DNA of 64,000 bases from Roseicyclus sp. (GCF_018402035.1 NZ_JAGYJN010000003.1:186001-250000); one strand, 5' to 3'; positions 6,788 to 16,003 are shown, counted from the stretch's first letter. The notes: generated from the letters alone by a model not told the origin. A program made the numbers and translations.

Positions 6788-9685
6788 CGCCGCCAACAGC
6801 CGCCGATCAATCCCTGGGCTGAGGTGGTGGCGGATCAGCGCCACGGGATGGGATCGCAGCGTCAGGCGCATGGCGACGTAATCCTCCACCACGGCCTCGC
6901 CCTCGGTCATCTGCGGCAGATGGGCCGAGGGTTCCACGATCCCCTCGCCATCCAGATCACCCGAGAACAGCGGCAATTCGTTCTTTGGCACCAAGGCGCG
7001 GGCGGCCCATAGCGCGTCGCGCCGCGAAATCCCCAGCGATGCAAAGGCATCGGCCTCGGCCAGAATGGTCAGGCTGCGCGCGGCCAGACCGGCACGCCGC
7101 CAGACATCCTCGAGCGTGGTGTAGCCATTGCCGCGCGCCGCCATCAGCCAATCGGCCTCATCCTCGCGCATTGCCTTGATCTGGCGAAAGCCGAGCCTGA
7201 GCGCCAGATCGCCACGCTCGGTCCGTTCCATCACATGGTCCCAATGCGAGCGGTTGATGCAGACGGGCCTAATCTCGACCCCATGTTCGCGGGCATCGCG
7301 CACGATCTGGGCGGGGGCGTAAAACCCCATCGGCTGGGAATTCAAAAGCGCGCAGGCAAAGATGCCGGGGTGGTGGCGCTTGAGCCAGCTGGATGCATAG
7401 ACCAAAAGCGCGAAGCTGGCCGCGTGGCTTTCGGGGAAACCGTAGCTGCCGAAGCCTTCGATCTGGGAAAAGCAGCGCTCGGCGAAATCATCATCATAGC
7501 CATTGGCGCGCATGCCGCGCAAAAACCTTGTGCGGAATTCCGTCACGCTCCCATGTTTCTTGAAGGTGGCGAGCGCCCGGCGCAGCCCGTCTGCCTCCTC
7601 AGGCGTAAATCCCGCGCCGGTGATGGCGATCTGCATCGCCTGTTCTTGGAACAGCGGCACGCCCAGCGTTTTGCCCAAGACGCGCCCCAGATCGTCGGAG
7701 GGAAAGCTGACCGGCTCTTCCCCATTCCGCCGCCGGATGAAGGGGTGGACCATGTCGCCTTGGATCGGCCCCGGTCGGATGATCGCGACCTGGATTACCA
7801 GATCGTAGAAACAGCGCGGGCGCATGCGCGGCAGGAAATTCATCTGCGCGCGGCTTTCGACCTGAAACACCCCCAGCGTGTCGGATTTGCACAGCATGTC
7901 ATAGACTGCCGGATCTTCGGGGGGCAGCGTGGCCAGCGTGTAATCGACCTGATGATGCTGGCGCAAAAGGCCAAAGGCCTTGCGGATGCAAGACAGCATC
8001 CCCAGCGCGAGGATATCGACCTTGAGGATGCCCAAGCTGTCGATATCATCCTTGTCCCATGCGATGACGGTGCGATCCTCCATGCTGGCGTTTTCGATTG
8101 GCACCAACTCGTCCAGCCGCCCTTCGGTGATGATGAAACCGCCCACATGCTGGGACAGGTGGCGCGGAAAACCGATGATCTCTTCGATCAGCGCCATGGT
8201 CTGTTGCAGGCGTGGGCTGTCGGGGTCGAGCCCGATCTCGCGCAGGCGGGCCAGTTCCGGCCCGGTCTTGGACCATGAGCCCCAGATTTGCGAACTGAGC
8301 GCGGACAGCACATCTTCGGACAGACCCATGGCGCGGCCCACCTCGCGCACGGCGCGTTTGCCGCGATAATGGATCACGGTCGCGCAAAGCCCCGCGCGGT
8401 GGCGGCCGTAGCGCTCATAGATGTGCTGGATCACCTCTTCCCGCCGCTCATGTTCGAAATCGACATCGATATCGGGCGGCTCGCCGCGCGCCTCGGACAC
8501 GAAACGCTCGAAGACCATCGTTCCGATCTCGGGGCTGACGGATGTCACCCCCAGCGCGTAACAGGTGATGGAATTGGCCGCCGATCCGCGCCCTTGGCAC
8601 AAGATGCCGCGCGACCGGGCAAAGGCCACGATATCATGGACGGTCAGGAAATAGGGCTCGTAGCCCAGCTTGCCGATCAGGCGTAGCTCATGGGCAAGCT
8701 GGGTTAGCGCGCGTTCCGGGATGCCTTGGGGGTAGCGCCATGCAAGCCCCGCTTGCGCCAGCCGCTTGAGCCGGTCGGCGGCGGTTTCGCCCTCTGCAAT
8801 CTCGGATGGGTATTCGTAGCGCAAACTGCCGATGTCGAATTGCAGCCCCGCCGCGATCTCGCCCGCGCGGTCAACGGCATCGGCATGCTCGCGAAAGATG
8901 CGCCGCATCTCATCCTCGCCGCGTAGGCGCTGTTCGGCATTGGCAAGGGCATGGGTGCCTAAATCCTCGACCCGCAGCCCCTCGCGGATGCAGGTCAGAA
9001 TATCGGTCAGCCGCCGACGACCCCCGTGATGCATGATCGGCCGGGCCGAGGCGACGGGCAGCAGGTCGAGCGTTTGCGCCAAAGTGCGTGCAGCGGCGAA
9101 ACGGCCCGCATCCTGCCCATCATAAGCGGGGGCCATCAACAGGTGCATCTGGTGCTTTCGCGCCGCGACAAGCCGCGCCGCATCGCGCCGCCATTCGGCG
9201 CTGGGCCGGTCGGGGGCGTGCAGCAACAGCGCCAGACCATCGGCAAATGTCAGCACATCGTCAGCGCTGAGTTCGCACGCGCCCTTTTTCGCGCGCCGCC
9301 GCCCGGCGGATAGGATACGGCACAGGTTTCCCCACCCCAGCCTGTCGCGCGGCAACGCGGTCAGGGTCAGGCCGCCCGTCAGCACCAGACAGGCGGCGGG
9401 CATCAGGCGCGGCAGATGATCGATGGGCGCGCGCGGGGGCGCGGGCAGATGCGCGGGCTTGGGCGGGCCGATAGGATCGGCGCGCGCGGTTTTGGCATCG
9501 TCGATCTCTTGCGCGATTTTCTTGAGTTCCGTCCACGCGCGCACCACCCCTGAGACCGAGTTCTCATCAGCGATGGCGATGGCGGGCAGGCCAAGCAGGG
9601 CCGCACGCCTTGCATATTCCTCGGGGTGCGAACCGCCGGTGAGGAAGGTGAAGTTGGAGGTGATGGACAGTTCCGCGAATCCCAT
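6743..9685 (-). CDS. dnaE2: Error-prone DNA polymerase DnaE2, C-terminally truncated
   Basis: A 980-aa alpha-subunit-type polymerase used for SOS translesion synthesis with ImuA and ImuB. Seen: the N-terminal PHP region (AELSITSNFTFLTGGSHPEE), GRGSAANSITCYALG, the catalytic PPDIDVDFEHERREEV, and the helix-hairpin-helix region down to VVEDYVAMRLTLRSHPVALI. Family members normally continue for roughly 100 residues with an OB-fold (VAGLVLVRQRPG and onward). Here the protein stops soon after RSHPVALI, with its last residues encoded by palindromes. The polymerase core is intact, but the part expected to aid DNA and partner binding is missing. The ATG at 9685 is chosen because the in-frame GTG at 9703 lies inside the LexA box. 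Confidence 0.9.
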   Translation of the reverse strand: MGFAELSITSNFTFLTGGSHPEEYARRAALLGLPAIAIADENSVSGVVRAWTELKKIAQEIDDAKTARADPIGPPKPAHLPAPPRAPIDHLPRLMPAACLVLTGGLTLTALPRDRLGWGNLCRILSAGRRRAKKGACELSADDVLTFADGLALLLHAPDRPSAEWRRDAARLVAARKHQMHLLMAPAYDGQDAGRFAAARTLAQTLDLLPVASARPIMHHGGRRRLTDILTCIREGLRVEDLGTHALANAEQRLRGEDEMRRIFREHADAVDRAGEIAAGLQFDIGSLRYEYPSEIAEGETAADRLKRLAQAGLAWRYPQGIPERALTQLAHELRLIGKLGYEPYFLTVHDIVAFARSRGILCQGRGSAANSITCYALGVTSVSPEIGTMVFERFVSEARGEPPDIDVDFEHERREEVIQHIYERYGRHRAGLCATVIHYRGKRAVREVGRAMGLSEDVLSALSSQIWGSWSKTGPELARLREIGLDPDSPRLQQTMALIEEIIGFPRHLSQHVGGFIITEGRLDELVPIENASMEDRTVIAWDKDDIDSLGILKVDILALGMLSCIRKAFGLLRQHHQVDYTLATLPPEDPAVYDMLCKSDTLGVFQVESRAQMNFLPRMRPRCFYDLVIQVAIIRPGPIQGDMVHPFIRRRNGEEPVSFPSDDLGRVLGKTLGVPLFQEQAMQIAITGAGFTPEEADGLRRALATFKKHGSVTEFRTRFLRGMRANGYDDDFAERCFSQIEGFGSYGFPESHAASFALLVYASSWLKRHHPGIFACALLNSQPMGFYAPAQIVRDAREHGVEIRPVCINRSHWDHVMERTERGDLALRLGFRQIKAMREDEADWLMAARGNGYTTLEDVWRRAGLAARSLTILAEADAFASLGISRRDALWAARALVPKNELPLFSGDLDGEGIVEPSAHLPQMTEGEAVVEDYVAMRLTLRSHPVALIRHHLSPGIDRRLLAAHVPSKGHESALQGA

Positions 9686-9697
9686 GACACGCAGTAT

Positions 9698-9712
9698 ATT
9701 CACCTTTTGTTC
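9698..9712 (-). promoter_or_regulatory. LexA (SOS) operator upstream of dnaE2
   Basis: Read on the gene's strand the site is GAAC-AAAAGGT-GAAT, one mismatch from the direct repeat GAAC-N7-GAAC recognised by LexA in Rhodobacter and many alphaproteobacteria (established knowledge). It lies 12 bases upstream of the chosen dnaE2 ATG. A second, perfect copy of the motif precedes imuB at 40154, which strengthens both calls. Confidence 0.75.
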
Positions 9713-9738
9713 TCATTGGGAGGGTGCAAACTATCGCG

Positions 9739-9894
9739 CTATATCGGTGGAATTATCCCCGCCCGCAGGTCATGCACCGGATCATCGGCGGCGCAAGCTG
9801 CGCCCGAAATCGGGTAGCGACACGGCGCAGGGCCCGTGCAGCCAGACAGCAAGATCAGGCCAGAGAATATCATCAAGGTGGCGATCATTCTCAC
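9739..9894 (-). CDS. Small predicted lipoprotein
   Basis: A 51-aa frame with a hydrophobic signal segment and a lipobox (SGLILLSGC, Cys near residue 18), followed by a short tail with two more cysteines (CRYPISGAAC). The GTG at 9894 has AGGA six bases upstream; an ATG two codons later is an alternative. It points toward dnaE2, ending 26 bases before the LexA box. The signal and lipobox make it a credible small outer- or inner-membrane lipoprotein of unknown function. Confidence 0.5.
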   Translation of the reverse strand: MRMIATLMIFSGLILLSGCTGPAPCRYPISGAACAADDPVHDLRAGIIPPI

Positions 9895-10120
9895 GATATG
9901 TCCTTTCGGAGCGGTCAGCAGCAACAGGTGCATGGCTTGCAGATTACCCGTAGGACGCCGCCCAATCCTTGACGCGGCGCAACGCGGCTATGGCATGCCA
10001 CGCCTCAGCGCATATCGCGATGATCCGGCCTCGCGGGCGACCGCCAAGACCAGCAAAATTCATCATTAGACATTTTATTTCGAACTTTAGTGTGCAAAAT
10101 ATCCTTGAGCGTGATGTGGG
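9895..10120. other. Intergenic region upstream of the glycosyltransferase gene
   Basis: A 226-base divergent spacer between the small lipoprotein and the large glycosyltransferase gene. Bases 10040-10110 are clearly AT-rich and are the likely site of the glycosyltransferase promoter, but no convincing -35/-10 pair stands out. A 40-codon reverse frame (9944-10066) lacks a ribosome site and is not called. Confidence 0.4.
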
Positions 10121-13100
10121 GTGCCCGTGCTGAAATTGTTGAACAGTATCCTGCCCGCCGCATCACACAGGGTGTCGCGTGACGTCAGCGAAGCCTTTGA
10201 CCCCGCATTTTACCGGGTTTTACATGCCGATTTTGCCGCTTTGAGCGATCAGGCATTGCTGAGGCATTTCATGGAGTCCGGATGGCAGGCGGGCCTTGAC
10301 CCGACGCCATTCTTTTCGGTGCGCCGCTATTTGACCAACAACACCGATGTCGCGGCGGCCAATGTGAACCCATTTGCCCATTACATGGCGCGCGGGCGAT
10401 CTGAGGGGCGTGCAACGCATCTGAGCTTTTGGGGGCGCGACAAGGGCCCCGAGCATGCCAGCAATGTGATTGGTTTGGTGCGCAATCTGTTCGATGCTGA
10501 ACATTACCATGCGCAGGTGCCCGCGCTTGCCCATCTTCCTGCTGAGACGTTGTTGTCGCATTATCTGGTGATTGGCTGGCTAGGCGGTTTGACACCCAGC
10601 GCGCGCTTTTCTGGTGCGGCCTATCTGGAGGCGCATCCCGATGTGCGCAATGCGGGGACAAATCCCTTCCTCCACTTCGCGCTTTACGGCCAAAAGGAGG
10701 GGCGGCTGCTCGCCCCTTGGCAAGATGGCGCGCAAGCGCCAAGCGCTCCTGCGACAGCATCGCCTCAATCGCTTGCCATGCTGTCCGACCAAGAGGCCGT
10801 TGCATCCATTGCGGCCTTCTTCGACGCTGAATTCTATGCCGCGCAATACCCCGATATGCGCGGCAATGCGCATGACCTCGCGCTGCATTATCACAAACAT
10901 GGATGGCGCGAAGGGCGCAACCCGGCCGCCGATTTCGAGACCGCCTATTACCTGCAAACCAACCCGGAACTGGCCGATGCGGGGGTGAACCCCTTGCTGC
11001 ATTACGCGCAGATCGGGGTTCGCTTTGCCCAGCCAAAGACACGCCCGCTCAGGGAGAGGGTCGATCCCAGAGATCTTGATGCCGTACGGCATGCCTTTGA
11101 CCCGGCCTTTTACCGCGCCATGAACCCCGATGTTGACGCCAGTACCGATGACGCCCTTCTCATCCACTACATGGCGATCGGTTGGCGCGAGCGTCGCGAT
11201 CCGCGCCCCGATTTCTCGACGAGGTACTATATCGAGCGCTATCCCGACATCGCCAGCGGCGATATCAATCCGTTTTTGCACTATATCTTGTTCGGCAAGG
11301 CCGAGGGGCGGCGCGTTCGCGAAGATGCGCCGTTCCGACTTTTGAAAGGGGCTGAAAGCGCCTCACTTCCCCTGCATCTGCAGGTGGTTCTGCATGCAGC
11401 GAAAACAGGGCGTAAACAGATACGCCCACCTGCCAAGATCCAGATGGATGCGCTGACCCAGCATTGGATCGTCCCCGATTTTCAGCCCGGATCAGGCGGG
11501 CATATGACGATCTTTCGGATGATCAAGTTCCAAGAGATGTTCGGCCATCGCTGCAAGGTCTGGATCGAGGCGCCGGTGTTTCACACCACGCCCGCGGCGG
11601 CATGGGACACCATCGTCAAACATTTCCAATGTATCGGGGCCGAGGTCGATTTCGTCGAGAACGGGTTTTTCGATGCGCGCGGCGATGCGGTGATCGCAAC
11701 AGGATGGTCCACGGCGTATCTGGCGCGCGCTGCCACGGGCTTTCACGAAAAGTTCTACTTCGTGCAAGATCACGAGGTGGAATTTTACCCCACCGGGTCG
11801 GAACGGCTTCTGGCCCTACAAACCTATCACTTCGGCCTGTCCTGCATCTGTGCTAGCCCTTGGCTGGAAAGCATGATGCGCGAGCGCTACGGGCTTTGGG
11901 CGCGCAGTTTTCATTTGGCGTATGATGCTGAAATCTACACCCCAACCGATCCGTCGGCCCAGTCGCAAGAACAGACCGATGGGCCGCTGCGCATCGCCGT
12001 TTACGCGCGCAATCATACGGCCCGGCGCTGTGTCGCCCTGTCGCTGATCGCGCTGGAACAACTGGCCACCACGCGCGATGATTTCGAGGTGCATTTCTTT
12101 GGCCAAGCCGATTTGCCCTTTGTGCAGGCCGGCTTTTCCGGCGTGAATCATGGTGTTCTGGGCGCGCAAAAGCTGGCCGCGCTTTACCGGTCTTGTGACA
12201 TCGGGATCTGCTTCTCCGGCACGAATTACTCGCTTGTGCCGCAAGAGATGATGGCCTGTGGCCTGCCGGTGGTCGAGTTGGATGGCGAAAGCACGCGCGC
12301 GATCTTTCCCAAAGGGGTTGTCACGCTTGCCGGGCCAGAGCCCGCCGATATCGCGGCCAAGCTTGCCAAGCTGCTCGACAATAAGGCGCTGCGCCGCAAG
12401 CAGGCCAAGCAGGGTCAGACATGGGCGGCTGGCTTTTCATGGGATGACAGCGCGCGGATTGTCGAGGGGGCTATGCGTGATCGGCTGGTTGCGCGTAAAG
12501 CCAGCAAGATCGCGGCCCCCGCTGTGGCGCGGCCCAAGCAAACCCAGCTTGATGTCGTCATCCCCACGTGGAACGGCTTGGGTGAGACTGAACCGGTCAT
12601 CGCCGCGATCCGGCGTCAAAACATGGCCGAGGCGATCCAGATCTACTGCATTGATTCCAACTCCTCCGATGGAACAGCGCAATGGCTGCGCGCACAGCGC
12701 GATATCGCGCTGATCGAGATTGACCAAGCCGATTTCCAGCATGGGCGCACCCGCAATCAGGCTGCGGCGGCGGGCACAGCGCCGCTCATTGCCTTTCTGA
12801 CCCAAGATGCCATCCCCGCCACAGCGACTTGGGCGCATGATATCTGTGCCATGTTCGCCCATGTCCCCACGGCTGCGGGCCTGTTTGGGCGGCATATCCC
12901 CTATCCGCATCACCCCGCATGGGTCCGCCAAGAGATCGAGGGGCATTTCGACAATATGTTGCAACACCCGCTTGTCCTGTCGCGCGATACCGATCCTGAG
13001 AAATGGGCCTCGGGCGATCTGGGCTGGCGGCAATTGCTGCATTTCTATTCTGACAACAACTCTGCCATGCGGCGCGCGGTCTGGGCCGATTTCCCCTATC

Positions 13101-13477
13101 CCGAGGTGGACTATGGCGAAGACCAAGTCTGGGCGCGCGATATCATCGAAGCGGGGCTGACCAAGCTCTTTGCGCCGACGGCCTGTGTCTATCACTCGCA
13201 TGATTACGACCCGGATGAGACATTCAAACGCGCCCGCACCGAGGCGGCGTTTTTCTTTACCCATTTCGGCTATGCGCTTGGCGATGGGACCGAGGATGCG
13301 CTTGCCGCACGGATCAAGCGCGAACAGACCGATTATCGCGGATGGGCCTATCGCTATGCCATCAGCCCCAAAGAAGAACCGCGCCGCCTTGGCAACATCG
13401 AAGCAAAACACCGCGGCTGGAAAGCGGGGCTGGATGAGGCGCGGGGTGCGCTAATAATACAGGAAAGCACAAGATGA
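10121..13477 (+). CDS. Multidomain glycosyltransferase: four N-terminal repeats, GT4-type domain, GT2-type domain
   Basis: A 1118-aa cytoplasmic protein with three parts. Residues 26-97, 124-195, 234-301 and 326-397 are four copies of a roughly 70-residue repeat of the form FDxxFY...PD...HY...GW.EGRxP...Y...NPDxxxxxxNPFxHY...G..EGR. Residues about 445-785 form a WsaF/GT4-like domain (WIVPDFQPGSGGHMTIFRM, then QEMMACGLPVVELDG). Residues about 808-1080 form a GT2 domain (LDVVIPTWNGLGE, DSNSSDG, HGRTRNQAA, TQDA, then GEDQVWARDIIEAG), similar to rhamnosyltransferases. It probably adds two different sugars to a surface polysaccharide. GTG 10121 is chosen; GTG 10127 is possible. The ATGA overlap with the sulfotransferase gene implies coupled expression. 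Confidence 0.85.
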   Translation: MPVLKLLNSILPAASHRVSRDVSEAFDPAFYRVLHADFAALSDQALLRHFMESGWQAGLDPTPFFSVRRYLTNNTDVAAANVNPFAHYMARGRSEGRATHLSFWGRDKGPEHASNVIGLVRNLFDAEHYHAQVPALAHLPAETLLSHYLVIGWLGGLTPSARFSGAAYLEAHPDVRNAGTNPFLHFALYGQKEGRLLAPWQDGAQAPSAPATASPQSLAMLSDQEAVASIAAFFDAEFYAAQYPDMRGNAHDLALHYHKHGWREGRNPAADFETAYYLQTNPELADAGVNPLLHYAQIGVRFAQPKTRPLRERVDPRDLDAVRHAFDPAFYRAMNPDVDASTDDALLIHYMAIGWRERRDPRPDFSTRYYIERYPDIASGDINPFLHYILFGKAEGRRVREDAPFRLLKGAESASLPLHLQVVLHAAKTGRKQIRPPAKIQMDALTQHWIVPDFQPGSGGHMTIFRMIKFQEMFGHRCKVWIEAPVFHTTPAAAWDTIVKHFQCIGAEVDFVENGFFDARGDAVIATGWSTAYLARAATGFHEKFYFVQDHEVEFYPTGSERLLALQTYHFGLSCICASPWLESMMRERYGLWARSFHLAYDAEIYTPTDPSAQSQEQTDGPLRIAVYARNHTARRCVALSLIALEQLATTRDDFEVHFFGQADLPFVQAGFSGVNHGVLGAQKLAALYRSCDIGICFSGTNYSLVPQEMMACGLPVVELDGESTRAIFPKGVVTLAGPEPADIAAKLAKLLDNKALRRKQAKQGQTWAAGFSWDDSARIVEGAMRDRLVARKASKIAAPAVARPKQTQLDVVIPTWNGLGETEPVIAAIRRQNMAEAIQIYCIDSNSSDGTAQWLRAQRDIALIEIDQADFQHGRTRNQAAAAGTAPLIAFLTQDAIPATATWAHDICAMFAHVPTAAGLFGRHIPYPHHPAWVRQEIEGHFDNMLQHPLVLSRDTDPEKWASGDLGWRQLLHFYSDNNSAMRRAVWADFPYPEVDYGEDQVWARDIIEAGLTKLFAPTACVYHSHDYDPDETFKRARTEAAFFFTHFGYALGDGTEDALAARIKREQTDYRGWAYRYAISPKEEPRRLGNIEAKHRGWKAGLDEARGALIIQESTR

Positions 13478-14187
13478 CCGATCACGCCGAACGTTCCGAT
13501 CATCCGGGTCTGGTGCACAAGACAGGGACCAAAATATTCCTGCACCTCACCAAAACAGCAGGGGGCACCCTTAAATCAGCTTTGGGAAACACAAAGGGAT
13601 TGTCAACTTTCTTCGTTTACGGTCCGCAGGATGTGAATCGCCTCAAAGAGGGATCTCCCCAGGACTATGACATGATTTATGGTCACTCGCTGTATGGATT
13701 GCATACGGTCGTCGGGCTTTCCGATGCATCCCGTTATATGTGTTTCATGCGGCATCCGGTCTCTCGGACAATATCACACTATTATCATTTGAGAAACGTT
13801 GATCAGGGACCAATTGGTAGTCGTATTCGGACTTCGTTAGATATAAACGATTTTTTTGCTAATCAATCGCATTGGGAGTTCTCAAACTTTATGGTCAAGG
13901 TAATCTCAGGCATCGGTAATGGTCGTGCAGGTGAGGGAGTAAATCCGTTTCGCCTTGCTGTCGAAAACATTGAAGAAAAGTTTGATTTTGTTGGATTTCA
14001 GGAGTATTTTCCAATATCGGTTCGAAGTCTATCAAAAGTGATTGGCAAGGAAGTTGATATCGGGAAAGACGTAAATGTCGGGAGACATTCCTTCAAAGAT
14101 GTGCATTCATCCACACTTGCGCGAATTGAGGAGCTAAATCAGCAGGATATCCGCCTCTATAAATTTGCCATAAGAAAGTTCCTATAG
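13474..14187 (+). CDS. Sulfotransferase family protein (Sulfotransfer_2-like), probably glycan-modifying
   Basis: A 237-aa protein with the 5'-phosphosulfate-binding loop KIFLHLTKTAGGTLKSAL (residues about 19-36) and the 3'-phosphate-binding segment FMRHPVSRTISHYYH, both hallmarks of PAPS-dependent sulfotransferases acting on carbohydrates. It overlaps the glycosyltransferase stop by ATGA and is followed 9 bases later by a pyruvyl transferase gene. From about 13540 the DNA becomes AT-rich, with codons such as ATA, TTT, AAT and AGT in place of the GC-ending codons of its neighbours, a sign of horizontal gain. The sugar acceptor is unknown. Confidence 0.8.
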   Translation: MTDHAERSDHPGLVHKTGTKIFLHLTKTAGGTLKSALGNTKGLSTFFVYGPQDVNRLKEGSPQDYDMIYGHSLYGLHTVVGLSDASRYMCFMRHPVSRTISHYYHLRNVDQGPIGSRIRTSLDINDFFANQSHWEFSNFMVKVISGIGNGRAGEGVNPFRLAVENIEEKFDFVGFQEYFPISVRSLSKVIGKEVDIGKDVNVGRHSFKDVHSSTLARIEELNQQDIRLYKFAIRKFL

Positions 14188-14196
14188 GGGAATTAA

Positions 14197-15912
14197 ATGC
14201 GCGCATTATTTCATCCGGCAAATCCCGGCTATCCCAGTAGCCATGCGAATTTGCATTTAAAGACTGGCCTGCCGCTGCAATCTGCTCGCACGCTTAGGCA
14301 GCTTAAATCGCAGATAGCAGCAAGTTCGAATAATGTCGGGAATGTAGTTCATAACGAGGCCGTCGCAAAGACTTTTGAGTTTGACCCTGCATTAAGCGTT
14401 ATGGGAGGGATCGAAAGCTTTTTCCGTTCAGAATGTCATTCGAGGCGGCAAGAGTTTCAGCAGAGGCTATCATCAAATTTCGACGCAGTTTTCTTTTCTT
14501 TTGCAAATTTAATTGCGCCGCCTATTGTTGGAAAAGAAGAAAGTCAAAGGCAGCACTTCAGCCGTCTATCTGAAATCGTGCGTGCAATTAACGTTCCGTT
14601 ATATGTTTTTGGTATTGGGATGCAAGAGCGCCTCGAGGTCAAGGAGGACATTCTACCTGAGCTCGCTGAATTTTTGAATGAGATAAACAATAAAGCTGAG
14701 ATATTTGGATGTAGAGGTGCTGAGACGCAGTCATATCTTTGGTCGATTGGGTGTGATCGCGCAACAGCATTGGGATGCCCAAGCCTATATGTTTATCCCT
14801 CACAAGTGCAGTCGATAAAGCCAATCAGCGAAATAAATAATAAGAAGGGTGTTACTGCAGGTTACTTGGATCGCCGACATTTGCTTGGTTATCAGCCAGA
14901 GCGTATGTCTAGTCTTATAAGAATTGCGTCTAACTTAGAGCTGAGTTATGTCTTTCAGAACGATTTACTCACACTTTTAGAACTCGAGGATACTCCGGAT
15001 TTATATAGTGACGCTGATAACAAATGCGATCCGAGAATCATTAGCTCTTACCTAGATAGTTTTGGGTATAGCGTTCCGGTTAGAGATTATAGGTTTTTCC
15101 GTGATGCGCGATCTTGGCGACAGTTCGCAAGTGCGAATGACTACTTTTTCGGCGACCGATTTCATGGTGGTGTGGTAAGCTTACAAACTGGGCGACCTGC
15201 ATTTTTCATTTATAATGATGTTCGTGTGAAAGAACTCACAGAGCACTTTTCGATCCCAAGCGTATCGCTACAGAATGTAATTGCAGGTGATGTAAAAGAA
15301 ATTCTTGGCCAAGCTTTTTCAAAAGACTCGATCGATAAGTTTCAAGATATCTATAATGAGAGGCTGAAAGAGTATTTTGACATCACTAAGCGGGCCGGCC
15401 TTGTTCCCTTGAAGGGGCTGTATGAAAAGCGCAAGTATTTAGATGATCATAGTCAACATTTCTCTGAAACAATTTCGAATATGGATGATTCCGCGGCAGG
15501 TCGAAAGATCTCAGCGGCGGTCAATCTATCCAATCTTGGTGATTGGAATCTTGCAAGTGTTGAACGTTTGATATGCGCTCTAGCCGAAGCAGAGGTGCAG
15601 AATAAAATTCTAGATTTAGTTCTAGTCGTCCTTGAAAAAGAGGATTCAGCAAATCTGGATGAAGCCTTATTTTTTAGATTATCACAAGTGCTATTGAAGT
15701 CGAATTCCGATCCGAGTTGTGAGGCCCTCTTGCGATTCTATCTGAACCAAAATGAATCCATTTGGACTGAACGCATTCTCAAGGCGTTCATTGAAGTTCT
15801 GATGCGGGATGGAAATGTCATAGCCGCCAGAGACTACCTACTAATGGAGAAGGCTAAAAGTTGCCTTAGCCTAGATGCCGCCAAGCATTTGGCTAAGCGC
15901 GTCAATAGTTGA
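14197..15912 (+). CDS. Polysaccharide pyruvyl transferase family protein with C-terminal extension
   Basis: A 571-aa protein. Residues about 1-400 show PF04230-type features: YVFGIGMQERLE, IFGCRGAETQSYLWSIG, ALGCPSLYV, and the late motif DYFFGDRFHGGVVSLQTGRPAFF. Members add pyruvate ketals or related groups to exopolysaccharide sugars. The last 150 residues are helical-looking and not recognised. GGGGA precedes the ATG. It is strongly AT-rich like the end of the sulfotransferase gene and is followed by an intrinsic terminator. The specific reaction is inferred from family and neighbours. Confidence 0.78.
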   Translation: MRALFHPANPGYPSSHANLHLKTGLPLQSARTLRQLKSQIAASSNNVGNVVHNEAVAKTFEFDPALSVMGGIESFFRSECHSRRQEFQQRLSSNFDAVFFSFANLIAPPIVGKEESQRQHFSRLSEIVRAINVPLYVFGIGMQERLEVKEDILPELAEFLNEINNKAEIFGCRGAETQSYLWSIGCDRATALGCPSLYVYPSQVQSIKPISEINNKKGVTAGYLDRRHLLGYQPERMSSLIRIASNLELSYVFQNDLLTLLELEDTPDLYSDADNKCDPRIISSYLDSFGYSVPVRDYRFFRDARSWRQFASANDYFFGDRFHGGVVSLQTGRPAFFIYNDVRVKELTEHFSIPSVSLQNVIAGDVKEILGQAFSKDSIDKFQDIYNERLKEYFDITKRAGLVPLKGLYEKRKYLDDHSQHFSETISNMDDSAAGRKISAAVNLSNLGDWNLASVERLICALAEAEVQNKILDLVLVVLEKEDSANLDEALFFRLSQVLLKSNSDPSCEALLRFYLNQNESIWTERILKAFIEVLMRDGNVIAARDYLLMEKAKSCLSLDAAKHLAKRVNS

Positions 15913-15926
15913 TATGATCGGAGTAA

Positions 15927-15947
15927 GCCCTAGAGGGCCGATTTTTT
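15927..15947 (+). terminator. Intrinsic terminator after the glycan operon
   Basis: A short stem GCCC-TAGA-GGGC is followed after CGA by six T residues. It lies 15 bases beyond the pyruvyl transferase stop and fits the end of the three-gene glycan operon. The stem is short, so efficiency may be moderate. Confidence 0.55.
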
Positions 15948-16003
15948 GATTACTCAGTTTGTGGCGTGGTCAACTCATTGATCACCAAAGCAATCTTGCA
16001 TGC

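Noticed and set aside
9944..10066. A 40-codon reverse frame with a double ATG
   Set aside because: There is no ribosome-binding site and no recognisable features; the length is within chance.
12437..13411. A 324-codon reverse-strand frame opposite the GT2 domain
   Set aside because: It is a high-GC shadow frame; the plus-strand protein has clear glycosyltransferase motifs.
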